Made by a program: the position numbers and the translations under genes. Shown here one piece after another: positions 1 to 6,748 of a DNA stretch of 15,679 bases (position 1 is the stretch's first letter; each line of letters begins with the position of its first letter). The DNA comes from Bacillota bacterium (GTDB taxonomy: Bacteria > Bacillota > Clostridia > Clostridiales > Clostridiaceae). The stretch lies in NCBI GenBank assembly GCA_030706015.1, contig JAUZPI010000086.1, positions 1-15,679 on the forward strand, given 5' to 3'. The notes below the pieces were generated by a model, which saw only the letters and a list, made by a program, of their open reading frames with translations, ran no database searches and was not told where the DNA came from.

Positions 1-1852
1 CATGATAATCATATCCACTGGCATTTTTAACTGGTGGTGTTACCCAAATAGCGCTGAAACCTAAGGCTTTGATATAATCTAGCTTGTCTGTAAGTCCCTT
101 AAAGTCTCCTCTCCAAGCTGGATCGGTATCTGGGTTTTTAGCAGTGGCGTCATCCCAGCAATGAACATTGTTAGTTGGGTCACCATCAAAGAATCTTGGA
201 GTTATTACAAAGTATATAGTTTCATCTCTGAAATCTTCTGGATTATAAGCTCCAATATTATATATGAAAGTATTTGTAGCCTTATTGCCAGAAGCATCTA
301 TAGCAATAGTATTAATAGTTGTATCCTTGCTTACATATATTGATCCACCTTTATACAAATATGCATCTGTTAATTGTGGAGTTGTACCGTCAGTTGTATA
401 GTATAATTTTGGAGCAGTGTCCTTATTATCTGTAACTGTAAAGGATACATTTTGTGCTGTTAAATATCTTCCTGATGTAGGGTTAGCTGCAACTGTTGGT
501 GGTGTAGCATCTGATACCAATTTATATGCAAAGCTATAAACAGTAGAGATATTTCCGCTGTTATCAACAGCTATTGCATTTACAGTAGTATCCTTTATTA
601 TTGTGAAACTACCAGCATATAAAGTACTAGAAGTTGTTGGGGTAGTTCCATCTGTTGTGTAGTAAATTTTTGGAGCTGTATCAACATTATCTGCAGCAGT
701 TAAGCTTACTGATAAACTAGTTCCTTCATAAGTACCTGCAGCTGGTGCAGCAGTAACAGTAGGAGCTGTGGAATCTACTCTTGGATCTACGTTTGTCCAA
801 GCGTTATTGTAATAATACCAAGTTCCTGTAGTTCTGCTTAAGTCAGCAGTTTGTGAACCTGAACCATTATTAAATATTAAACTAGTGGAAGTAACTCCAG
901 GTATTGTATAGCTGTACCAGCTATTACCTTCATTAGTCATATCTACTCCTGGCCAAGCTGTAACAGTAGTTGCAGGTACAGTGTTCCAATAATAAATCTT
1001 GTTTGTAGTCCATGAAGATTTATAGAATACTTTTATACCTGATGTTGGTGATGTTGTTGGCGCTATTGTTGGTGTTACTGTTGGTGTTACTGTTGGCGTT
1101 ACTGTTGGCGTTACTGTTGGCGTTACCGTTGGCGTTACTGTTGGCGCTACTGTTGGCGTTGCTGTCGGTGTAGCAGTTACACTTTGAGTCACAGCTATAC
1201 TCCAGTTTGCGGAATTATTACTATCCCATGTTGTTCCATTTGTAAAGCATAGATTTACAGCAGATTTTGCAGCACTTGGTACAGTTATTGTAGCTGTCCA
1301 TAAATTAGTTCCTGCTGAAGTCATAACTGTATCAGTTGTACCAGTCCAACTATCATATCCCCAATGCAATTTTACTGTTGAAGAACCTGCTAATGCCCTG
1401 CCAGCAGCATTGTAGGTAATGGTTAATGAACTTCCAGCTACTGCTGTTGTTGGATTACTTGTAACTACTACATCTGGATTATAAGTTGTTAAGCTTCCAC
1501 TTTTGTACCAGCACTCTTGAGTAACGGAAATACCAGCTTGTCCAGATGCGGGTACTTGATTACTTCCTCCGTCATTAAAAATTACCAGAGAATTAGTAGG
1601 AACGGTATAACTATACCAGCTGCCACTCTCCAGGTTCATTGCAGTACCAGGCCAAGCTGGTCCTGTAATTCCAGTACCATAATAATAAATCTTTGCTGTG
1701 CTCCAGGTTGATGGCTTGTAGTAATGTACTACTACGCCAGCGTCAGAAGCAACGTTTTGGTGATAAGTCACCTGGCCGCTCACTATACTCGTAACAAAAA
1801 CAACTAAAATTGCTACGAAGGTAGTGAACTTACGAAGTAAGTTCTTTTTCAT
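1..1852 (-). CDS. Secreted GH13 alpha-amylase with starch-binding modules (3' end beyond the window)
   Basis: This is the first 617 codons of a secreted starch-degrading enzyme; the reading frame is open to the left edge. Seen in order: a signal peptide (residues 1-26, KK-rich start then a hydrophobic core); a CBM26-like module (about 38-125, with Trp-rich motifs such as AWPG and SWYSYT); a CBM25-like module (about 127-222, HWGYDSW and TTWDSNN); a Thr-Pro linker (about 225-264); a second CBM26-like module (about 268-350, again AWPG); two CHB_HEX_C-type repeats (about 352-530, each with IYYTTDGTTP or LYYTTDGTTP); then the start of a GH13 barrel (from about 540, DETIYFVITPRFFDGD, later IWVTPP and GYDYH). 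The catalytic Asp/Glu/Asp residues lie outside the window, so activity is inferred from the family. The ATG is preceded by AGGAGGG at 1858-1864. Module assignment is by eye; alpha-amylase against a related GH13 activity cannot be settled here. Confidence 0.9.
   Translation of the reverse strand, partial: MKKNLLRKFTTFVAILVVFVTSIVSGQVTYHQNVASDAGVVVHYYKPSTWSTAKIYYYGTGITGPAWPGTAMNLESGSWYSYTVPTNSLVIFNDGGSNQVPASGQAGISVTQECWYKSGSLTTYNPDVVVTSNPTTAVAGSSLTITYNAAGRALAGSSTVKLHWGYDSWTGTTDTVMTSAGTNLWTATITVPSAAKSAVNLCFTNGTTWDSNNSANWSIAVTQSVTATPTATPTVAPTVTPTVTPTVTPTVTPTVTPTVTPTIAPTTSPTSGIKVFYKSSWTTNKIYYWNTVPATTVTAWPGVDMTNEGNSWYSYTIPGVTSTSLIFNNGSGSQTADLSRTTGTWYYYNNAWTNVDPRVDSTAPTVTAAPAAGTYEGTSLSVSLTAADNVDTAPKIYYTTDGTTPTTSSTLYAGSFTIIKDTTVNAIAVDNSGNISTVYSFAYKLVSDATPPTVAANPTSGRYLTAQNVSFTVTDNKDTAPKLYYTTDGTTPQLTDAYLYKGGSIYVSKDTTINTIAIDASGNKATNTFIYNIGAYNPEDFRDETIYFVITPRFFDGDPTNNVHCWDDATAKNPDTDPAWRGDFKGLTDKLDYIKALGFSAIWVTPPVKNASGYDYH
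1059..1178 (-). repeat. 12-bp tandem repeat encoding the Thr-Pro linker
   Basis: Ten consecutive 12-bp units (plus-strand consensus GGCGTTACTGTT, with single-base variants) encode a repeating TPTV/TPTA linker between the CBM25-like module and the second CBM26-like module. The unit is a multiple of three, so gain or loss of units changes linker length without breaking the frame. The central units are nearly identical and the outer ones diverge, as expected for repeats that expand by slippage or recombination. Confidence 0.93.
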
Positions 1853-1881
1853 AAAATCCCTCCTAAAATTAATATAATTTA

Positions 1882-1906
1882 TTTTAAATAATTAAATTAT
1901 TTAAAA
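1882..1906. repeat. Perfect 25-bp A/T-only palindrome in the amylase leader
   Basis: TTTTAAATAATT and its reverse complement flank a single A. On the minus strand it lies in the 5' untranslated region, about 17 nt before the amylase Shine-Dalgarno. It could form a weak A/U hairpin in the RNA or be a protein-binding site; composition alone makes A/T palindromes common here, but 12-bp perfect arms are long. Confidence 0.6.
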
Positions 1907-2060
1907 CCTACTAAAAGTTATGTTGAAAAAATAGCAGCACAAATAGAATTCTTATTGCGAAAGACATGTGCTTGATATGTTTTTATGAAAAGTAATAATT
2001 AGAATGTTAACTACTTGATATGAATACAAGAGTTGATAATTAGACTTACAAACATAAAAA

Positions 2061-2089
2061 ATTATATAATTTTTTTGCAATCGTTTGAA
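2061..2089 (-). promoter_or_regulatory. Amylase promoter with cre/LacI-type operator
   Basis: On the minus strand TTCAAA (2084-2089) and TATAAT (2061-2066) are separated by 17 bp, giving a transcription start about 200 nt before the amylase ATG. The plus-strand sequence TTGCAATCGTTTGAA (2075-2089) overlaps the -35 and spacer. It matches the CcpA cre consensus (WTGNAANCGNWNNCA) except for one base near the end, and also resembles LacI/MalR operators. Catabolite repression of a starch-degrading gene would fit, but binding is inferred. Confidence 0.6.
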
Positions 2090-2311
2090 TTAAAAGATAA
2101 AAAATGAAATATTATTTTGATTAGCAACATAGATGGAAATTAATTCAGATTTGTTTAATTTATATAGATAAACACTAAATATCTTGGTAATTAGTGAATT
2201 TGTCTTTAGAATTTTTACTTCTTCCTTATAGTATTGGAAGCCTTTTCTTAGAATTGTTAAAATTAGAGTCGTTGAAACAAAAAGATGCGATTTTATATAC
2301 GCTGTAACTTA

Positions 2312-2340
2312 AGTTTATCACATACTACCTTAAATATCAA
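2312..2340 (-). promoter_or_regulatory. Second candidate minus-strand promoter upstream of the amylase
   Basis: TTGATA (2335-2340) and TAAACT (2312-2317) are 17 bp apart on the minus strand. It could drive a longer amylase transcript with a leader of about 450 nt. In DNA this A/T-rich, chance matches are frequent, so this is a weak call. Confidence 0.25.
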
Positions 2341-2353
2341 CATTTTTTGTTAT

Positions 2354-2452
2354 TTATTGCACTTGAATACATAAATGTATGTACAAGCTTATTATAGCAA
2401 CTGATAAAAAAAATAACATTTTTCGTAAATATACTTTTATTCTTTTGAACAT
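2354..2452 (-). CDS. Possible 32-residue hydrophobic small peptide
   Basis: An ATG at 2452 opens 32 codons with a basic N-terminus (FKRIKVYLRK) followed by a hydrophobic stretch (MLFFLSVAIISLYI), the shape of a signal-like or single-membrane-span peptide. There is no good Shine-Dalgarno before it (only AAGAT), and A/T-rich random sequence tends to encode Phe, Leu, Ile and Lys. It may therefore be a chance ORF in the upstream region of the amylase. No homolog is recognised. Confidence 0.17.
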   Translation of the reverse strand: MFKRIKVYLRKMLFFLSVAIISLYIHLCIQVQ

Positions 2453-2495
2453 ATCTTAATATGCCATTTTGAGTTATACACAAAATTAAAATTAG

Positions 2496-2639
2496 TGTTA
2501 TAAGCCACTAAACTTTCCTGAATATGTTTATGGAGTTGATAGAGAAAATGGACAAGAAAAAACAATGTCTATGACCGACATTATGAAAATGATGACAGAG
2601 TCCTTAAAATCACACATGATGGATAAGATCTTAGAATAA
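2496..2639 (+). pseudogene. Probable 3' remnant of an unrecognised gene
   Basis: After an in-frame TAG at 2493, 47 sense codons run to a TAA at 2637-2639. The translation includes LNFPEYVYGVDRENGQEKT and then a Met-rich amphipathic tail ending HMMDKILE. Codon choice and amino-acid content (Gly, Asp, Glu, Pro, Gln) look coding, unlike the A/T-only flanks. There is no start codon with a ribosome binding site at the front; the first ATG (2565) would leave only 24 residues. I therefore read it as the C-terminal end of a decayed gene, perhaps cut by the mobile-element activity suggested next door. I do not recognise the family. Confidence 0.35.
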
Positions 2640-2694
2640 CACCTCTTCTACATTTAAACTCTGTTATACTAAACGCTGATATATAAATGAAAAT

Positions 2695-2793
2695 AGGGCT
2701 GTCGCATTAAAATTTGAATGTCACATTATATTATGCAAACTTTATATTTGCCGAATAATATATTGTATACTAATTTATTAATGCGATAGTCCC
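2695..2793. mobile_element. 99-bp MITE-like element with imperfect terminal inverted repeats
   Basis: The left end (GGGCTGTCGCATTAA, 2696-2710) and the right end (reverse complement GGGACTATCGCATTAA, 2778-2793) match at 13 of 16 positions and enclose 67 bp of non-coding A/T-rich DNA with a small internal stem (GCAAA/TTTGC, about 2735-2751). GGGGCTGTC-type ends are known from several Firmicute insertion sequences, for example in the IS1182 group. The same 14-mer recurs at 15545-15558. I see no clear target-site duplication. On the plus strand the right arm is followed by T8, so it could also end plus-strand transcription. Confidence 0.45.
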
Positions 2794-2878
2794 GTTTTTT
2801 TCGATAGATTATTCCTATTCTCACTATCCAATAAATTTTTATAAATCTTTATTTATTATGTGATGAATATGTTATGGG

Positions 2879-3547
2879 TTATTTATTAAATTCTTTGAAC
2901 AGATTATTGAATAAACCTTTTATTCGTGAATCAACTTCAAAATCTTTGCAAAATCTATTAAAAATGCATTGTATATCATTTTCAAAATCATTATTAAAAC
3001 TTAAATCAGTAATTTTCAAGCTGATAAGACTATCCTTTATTTCAGACAATAATTCATATGCAATATCTGGCTTATTAGATAAGTACTTAATCATTCCTCT
3101 ATGCAATAACCTTAGCACCTTATACCATTCAGGTCTATTAGGCATATAGTTTGATGATATCTGATTTCGCACAATCTTATTATCAATGTTAAAACTTGTC
3201 TCCGATTTTAAGATCACCACGCTGTTCATAAGATCTTCTTCTGATATAGTCTCTCTTAAGTCTAAATCTACAGAAATGTTATCTTCATATACTAGAATTA
3301 AGATACCTTTTGGATTTTCAGTAAAATTAGTCATTACAGGTTTGCCATAAATGTTGATAAGTTCATCAATTTTAGAAGCTTCAATTCTGCTCAAAATTAT
3401 CAAATCTATATCTGAATATTTTGTTGCTATACCCTTTGCCAAGGAACCTTTTAAAATCATTGACACTCCATTATCTTTACAAAATTTATAAACACGTTCA
3501 ATATAATCTCTATAATTTGACGACGGATACTTTATGTTCAAATTCAC
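2879..3547 (-). CDS. Nucleotidyltransferase-fold protein (MNT/ANT type)
   Basis: A 222-residue protein of the polymerase-beta-like nucleotidyltransferase fold. Near the N-terminus it has the diagnostic GS motif followed by paired Asp residues (GSLAKGIATKYSDIDL, residues 34-49; Asp46 and Asp48), with a third acidic site in SVDLDL (Asp94/Asp96). These bind metal and NTP in the family, which transfers a nucleotide onto a small molecule, RNA or protein. The C-terminal half is mostly helical and not recognised. The start is taken as GTG at 3547 because it overlaps the upstream acetyltransferase stop (GTGA) and has GGAGAGGG just before it; an in-frame ATG at 3580 would add 11 residues without a better site. 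The 4-nt overlap implies coupled translation with the acetyltransferase. An aminoglycoside-type adenylyltransferase is possible but not shown. Confidence 0.8.
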   Translation of the reverse strand: MNLNIKYPSSNYRDYIERVYKFCKDNGVSMILKGSLAKGIATKYSDIDLIILSRIEASKIDELINIYGKPVMTNFTENPKGILILVYEDNISVDLDLRETISEEDLMNSVVILKSETSFNIDNKIVRNQISSNYMPNRPEWYKVLRLLHRGMIKYLSNKPDIAYELLSEIKDSLISLKITDLSFNNDFENDIQCIFNRFCKDFEVDSRIKGLFNNLFKEFNK

Positions 3548-4314
3548 TTTTGACCCTCTCCATTGTATACTGCTGCCCATGCTTCATATTGGATAGGCAT
3601 GAGAGTAAAACCCGCTTCAGTGTATATTTTTATTGCTGTTGGATTTTCTGCCCATAAATAGAATGCAGCTTTACTGTTTTCCTTATGATATTCTACTAAA
3701 TGGCTGATAAGTTCTCTTGAATATCCATTATTTCGCTGAGTAATTGCTGTTTCAACATCGTCAAGCCTTGCACATCCGTAATTAGAATAAAAAATAGAGG
3801 CCACTGTTACAACAATATCATCAAGATAGCCTACAAACAAATGATATTTTTCATTTTTTACAGCCTCTTTTATAACATTAATTGCATATTCCTTATCATT
3901 AGGTATAAATATCTGAGAAGCAATCCGCTCGTCCCATTCTCTAAGACGCTTAATTGAGAGCCTTTTAGTCACATTTATTTTATTTTCGCCTGTAAGAAGC
4001 ATATACTGGCAACTGTCATATATCTCGATATCATATCCATGGTTCAAAAAAATCTGCTTGTTCTGCTCTAAAAATCCATTTATGTATGGATGATAAATTC
4101 TTGGGGTAATACCTCTTTGCAAATAGAATTCACTAATATCATCAAGAACAATATCTAAATTATCTATTTTATCTGTATATAATATGGCATGATTGCTATC
4201 GTGGGAGGACTTATTATTATCATTATAGTATATCAATCCATAACTCCTACGTATGAAATTTGTGAAAACTTTGGGAAACTCTATTTCTGTTAAGATTATA
4301 TTATTTATATTCAT
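3544..4314 (-). CDS. GNAT-family N-acetyltransferase
   Basis: A 256-residue protein whose C-terminal half (about 115-250) is a GNAT domain that would transfer an acyl group from acetyl-CoA. It has the beta4 strand and pyrophosphate-binding loop as ARLDDVETAITQRNNGYS (182-199; Q-R-N-N-G replaces the usual Q/RxxGxG/A) and the later motif AENPTAIKIYTEAGF (222-236), typical of the Asn/Tyr-containing end of the fold. The first 110 residues form an extra N-terminal region that may be a degenerate second GNAT half. The substrate is unknown. An AAAGGGAAGAG site precedes the ATG. The gap of 88 bp to mazG holds a weak TATAAT at 4351-4356, so a separate promoter is possible. Its stop overlaps the nucleotidyltransferase start. 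Confidence 0.82.
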   Translation of the reverse strand: MNINNIILTEIEFPKVFTNFIRRSYGLIYYNDNNKSSHDSNHAILYTDKIDNLDIVLDDISEFYLQRGITPRIYHPYINGFLEQNKQIFLNHGYDIEIYDSCQYMLLTGENKINVTKRLSIKRLREWDERIASQIFIPNDKEYAINVIKEAVKNEKYHLFVGYLDDIVVTVASIFYSNYGCARLDDVETAITQRNNGYSRELISHLVEYHKENSKAAFYLWAENPTAIKIYTEAGFTLMPIQYEAWAAVYNGEGQK

Positions 4315-4402
4315 TTACTCTTCCCTTTCAAAAGTAATATCATCTTATTTATTATAAATAAAAGAACTTTGTCACGCTTTGATTACTTGTCAATTTAAAA
4401 CA

Positions 4403-4720
4403 TTATTCTCCAGAACCTAAATCTCCGTTGTCTGTAAATCTTTTTTCATATTTTTTAAGTACATAATTTAGACAATCCTCTAAGTTAGTATCTGTTTCGT
4501 TTGCTATGCAAATAAGAGAGAAGAATACATCTCCTATTTCACTTTCCCAATCCTTTGTTTTTTCAAACTGTTTATTCCCATAATTAGTTCCTTTTAATAT
4601 CTCTTTTGATAATTCACCTACTTCTGAAATCAGGTCAATTATTCTAATATCAATTTTTGAATTTATACATTTATCTTTAATAAATTTACTAACCTGATCT
4701 TGAGGCCCTAACAGCTTCAT
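4403..4720 (-). CDS. MazG-like nucleotide pyrophosphohydrolase
   Basis: A 105-residue, single-domain member of the all-alpha NTP pyrophosphatase group. It shows the two acidic Mg-binding motifs: EVGE (Glu33 and Glu36, within EVGELSKE) and EIGD (Glu61 and Asp64, within EIGDVFFSLICIAN). Family members hydrolyse NTPs or dNTPs to NMP plus PPi, commonly as house-cleaning of non-canonical nucleotides. It is half the size of classic two-domain MazG and fits the short MazG-like form. A strong GGGAGGT site lies just before the ATG, and directly upstream of that site is a TTGTAC-N7-GTACAA dyad. It follows the methyltransferase by 63 bp on the same strand, probably in one transcript. The exact substrate is not predictable. 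Confidence 0.85.
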   Translation of the reverse strand: MKLLGPQDQVSKFIKDKCINSKIDIRIIDLISEVGELSKEILKGTNYGNKQFEKTKDWESEIGDVFFSLICIANETDTNLEDCLNYVLKKYEKRFTDNGDLGSGE

Positions 4721-4733
4721 ATTTTACCTCCCT

Positions 4734-4752
4734 TTGTACAAAAACCGTACAA
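4734..4752. promoter_or_regulatory. TTGTAC-N7-GTACAA dyad upstream of mazG-like gene
   Basis: A perfect 6-bp inverted repeat with a 7-bp spacer lies immediately upstream of the mazG-like Shine-Dalgarno. The same arms and the same spacer length occur at 15493-15513 upstream of the lipoprotein promoter. It may be an operator or a short RNA stem covering the translation start region; no function is demonstrated. Confidence 0.4.
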
Positions 4753-4783
4753 TCCCAAATTGCACTTTACGATGTAGTAAATG

Positions 4784-5578
4784 TCATTTTTTTCGTCCTA
4801 TTAAGAATCTATATCCACCCTCATATTCTGAAAGTTTTAAAATATGCCCATATTTTTCTTGCCACAAACCGCTATCCAAGTCATTTCTCAGTCTTTCTAA
4901 ACAAGAATCTAAATATTCCTTTGGTGCATTAGCTAGTGGCGATACTCCTGCACAGAACAATGGATCCAAGTACATTTCTGGATACTTCCAGCCTGAAAAA
5001 AAGAATCTATCAGCGATATCTTCCGGTATGAGAAAGTCAACAAGCTCAACACCATTATCTGTTGCTTTTTCCAATAGAACTTTTACATCATTAATGGGTT
5101 GATATGCCTCATAGCCCCTCTTCATTATTTCAGTAAAATAGTCAGTTAACCAGCAGTCCTTTAAGCATAATCTAGGGTCTGCTGCAAGAATTACAATGGA
5201 ACCCTTAGATTTTAGTACTCTAACCATTTCGTTGAAACTTTTTTCTAAGTCTGAAAAATGATGAACTGCTAAAACACAAATCACACCATTCACTGAGCTA
5301 TCTTCCAATGGCAAACTTTCTGATACTCCACTTAGCCATTTTATATTTAAGTCTTTTCTTCCTTGTGCTCTCATTACCTCTGATGGCTCAACTGCAATTA
5401 GGTTGAATCCCTTTTTCGAGAGTTCAGCAGTATAGTTCCCAGTACCAGCTCCTATATCCAGAATGGTATCTTCTGAAGAAAGCTGTAGTTTATCCACTAT
5501 AATATCAACTATTCTTTTATCTGCTTGTCTAGTTTTATTGTATGTTTTTCCTATTAAATCGTATTTTTCTATGCTCAT
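4784..5578 (-). CDS. Class I SAM-dependent methyltransferase
   Basis: A 264-residue Rossmann-fold methyltransferase. SAM-binding motif I is ILDIGAGTGNY (39-49); an acidic residue ends strand beta2 (VEPSE, Glu64); motif II/III-like LAVHHF follows at about 108-113, typical of the UbiE/Methyltransf_11 group acting on small molecules. The C-terminal 110 residues form a substrate-specific cap that I do not recognise. The ATG at 5578 is chosen because GTGAGGAT precedes it; a TTG 18 bp further upstream has no site. It is the first gene of a four-gene minus-strand run (methyltransferase, mazG-like, acetyltransferase, nucleotidyltransferase). Its own promoter appears to be the extended -10 at 5641-5649. 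The acceptor is unknown. Confidence 0.85.
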   Translation of the reverse strand: MSIEKYDLIGKTYNKTRQADKRIVDIIVDKLQLSSEDTILDIGAGTGNYTAELSKKGFNLIAVEPSEVMRAQGRKDLNIKWLSGVSESLPLEDSSVNGVICVLAVHHFSDLEKSFNEMVRVLKSKGSIVILAADPRLCLKDCWLTDYFTEIMKRGYEAYQPINDVKVLLEKATDNGVELVDFLIPEDIADRFFFSGWKYPEMYLDPLFCAGVSPLANAPKEYLDSCLERLRNDLDSGLWQEKYGHILKLSEYEGGYRFLIGRKK

Positions 5579-5640
5579 AATATCCTCACGTTTCAAAATA
5601 TAATCTATTTAGGTTCAAATTGGTACTTACATTAATGTTA

Positions 5641-5649
5641 ATTATAACA
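5641..5649 (-). promoter_or_regulatory. Extended -10 promoter of the methyltransferase cluster
   Basis: The minus strand reads TGTTATAAT, a perfect extended -10 (TGn-TATAAT), about 63 nt before the methyltransferase ATG; the -35 is poor (ATGTAA at 17 bp). A 10-bp palindrome ACATTAATGT (5629-5638) sits at the predicted transcription start and could be an operator. Confidence 0.5.
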
Positions 5650-5767
5650 TATTGTGGAGTTTATTACATTAAGATCTACAAAGTAGCTAAACTTGATGAT
5701 TTATTGTATATTAAATTGTAAACTTTAGTACAGTTATAATAAATATACTCACATCATAAAAATAAAA

Positions 5768-5810
5768 GATGGTTAACTGTATTAGAATTCATCTTAAACA
5801 ATTAACCACC
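5768..5810 (-). terminator. Intrinsic terminator after the AraC/GyrI-like gene
   Basis: GGTGGTTAATTG pairs with CAGTTAACCATC (one mismatch and one G-U pair) around a 19-nt loop, followed on the minus strand by TTTTATTTTT. It lies 21 bp after the stop of the regulator and separates that unit from the methyltransferase promoter. A short T-run on the other side may let it work in both directions. Confidence 0.65.
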
Positions 5811-5831
5811 CTTTTATTAATATTATTCTTA

Positions 5832-6686
5832 TTACTTCTTGATAGGAATCCAAACCTCACATCTGTAGTCTGGAGAGCTTGTATCACCTTCATAATAAAC
5901 CTCTAACTCTGGTGCACAGGCATGCTCGTACCCTGTGGAAGGCAGCCACTCTGCAAAGATCCTTCGTGTAACATCCTGTATTGCCTCAGGCAAGGCTCCT
6001 ACTGATTCAAATACTGCCCAGGTTGCTGATGGTATGGTTTCTAAAATATATCCCTCTGGAAGTGTGTCTTTAATATCTTCCACTGCAATCATATAATTAA
6101 ATTCATCTTTGTATAGACCAAAATCCTTACATATACCTAGCACACCAAGCTTGCCAGCCTTTGAAGCTAACCACTGATATGATCCATCCTTCATGCAGTC
6201 CTCCCAAAACTTAGGTACCTGTTTGAAGTTTTCTCCATCTACCATAGTTATCCTTGTCTGTTTACCCGCTACTTTAAAGCTTTCTTTCTCAACAATCTTA
6301 TAATTCATATCTTTCTCTCCTTTTATTGAAATATGGAAGGATAGTTTAGGATAGGCCTTTAGATGCACTCCCGGTTCCCTGGCAGCTGTGGGACTCACTC
6401 CATGCATTTTTTTAAAGGCTTTTGTGAATGCTTCAGGAGTTTCATAACCATACTTGTAGGCTACATTAATTATTTTCTCACCTGCTATAATATCTTGGGC
6501 AGCCAGTGTTAATCTTCTTCTACGAATATATTCAGCTACTGTAACACCCGTTAGCATATGGTACATTCGTTGAAAATGAAAGGTGGATGATAAAGCTATT
6601 TTCGCTACCTCTCCTATATCAAGTCTTTCAGTAATATTAGCCTCTAGATATTCTACTGCCTTATTCATTGCATCAAGCCAATCCAT
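5832..6686 (-). CDS. AraC-family regulator with C-terminal GyrI-like effector domain
   Basis: A 284-residue Rob/TipA-like transcription regulator. Residues 5-105 hold two AraC helix-turn-helix motifs, the second with the conserved VAYKYGYETPEAFTKAFKK pattern (75-93) and a GVSPTAAR tail. Residues about 127-284 are a GyrI-like ligand-binding domain (starting MNYKIVEK, ending CEVWIPIKK), which in relatives binds drugs or other small hydrophobic molecules. The start is the ATG at 6686, with GAGAGGAGTGG just before it and a family-typical MDWLDAMNKA N-terminus; an in-frame ATG at 6755 would add 23 non-conserved residues. It sits 88 bp after kimA on the same strand, so may be co-transcribed. The targets are unknown. 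An internal Shine-Dalgarno and ATG lie at the domain junction (6306-6322). Confidence 0.9.
   Translation of the reverse strand: MDWLDAMNKAVEYLEANITERLDIGEVAKIALSSTFHFQRMYHMLTGVTVAEYIRRRRLTLAAQDIIAGEKIINVAYKYGYETPEAFTKAFKKMHGVSPTAAREPGVHLKAYPKLSFHISIKGEKDMNYKIVEKESFKVAGKQTRITMVDGENFKQVPKFWEDCMKDGSYQWLASKAGKLGVLGICKDFGLYKDEFNYMIAVEDIKDTLPEGYILETIPSATWAVFESVGALPEAIQDVTRRIFAEWLPSTGYEHACAPELEVYYEGDTSSPDYRCEVWIPIKK
6306..6322 (-). promoter_or_regulatory. Internal ribosome binding site and in-frame ATG at the GyrI domain boundary
   Basis: Inside the regulator gene, AAGGAGAG (6315-6322) stands 6 nt before an in-frame ATG (6306-6308, Met127). Initiation here would give a free 158-residue GyrI-like domain without the DNA-binding part. 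The spacing is as good as at the gene's own start. Part of the signal comes from codons for the common KGEK linker, so internal initiation is only a possibility. Confidence 0.4.
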
Positions 6687-6748
6687 ATAACCACTCCTCT
6701 CTACTTCTATATTAAAAGCTTTAGGATTATTTTTCCTGTCTTTAAATG

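Larger units (their letters stand above)
1853..2878. other. 1 kb AT-rich intergenic region between the amylase and the nucleotidyltransferase cluster
   Basis: Apart from the promoter, palindrome, small ORF, gene remnant and MITE-like element listed separately, I see no further gene, RNA or repeat here. No clear intrinsic terminator directly follows the nucleotidyltransferase stop at 2879; the MITE-like hairpin is the nearest candidate. The size and content fit a degraded region. Confidence 0.6.

Noticed and set aside
161..343. Plus-strand ORF of 60 codons at the left edge
   Set aside because: It is antisense to the amylase, whose frame is continuous and full of recognisable modules.
1059..1178. 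Regular repeats considered as a CRISPR array
   Set aside because: Units are 12 bp, contiguous and in frame with the amylase Thr-Pro linker; there are no spacers.
1517..1711. Plus-strand ORF of 64 codons
   Set aside because: It is the antisense reading of the first starch-binding module; no ribosome binding site.
2874..3149. Plus-strand ORF of 91 codons
   Set aside because: Antisense to the nucleotidyltransferase C-terminal half; Ser/Leu-rich shadow with no motif.
3580..3580. ATG start for the nucleotidyltransferase
   Set aside because: It lies well inside the acetyltransferase gene without a ribosome binding site, while the GTG at 3547 has one and gives a standard 4-nt overlap.
3421..3657. 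Plus-strand ORF of 78 codons
   Set aside because: It crosses the overlap of two supported minus-strand genes and has no start signal.
4734..5102. Plus-strand ORF of 122 codons opposite the methyltransferase
   Set aside because: It starts with a TTG, has no ribosome binding site and lies antisense to a clear methyltransferase with intact motifs; its translation is rich in Ser, Phe and Lys without any motif.
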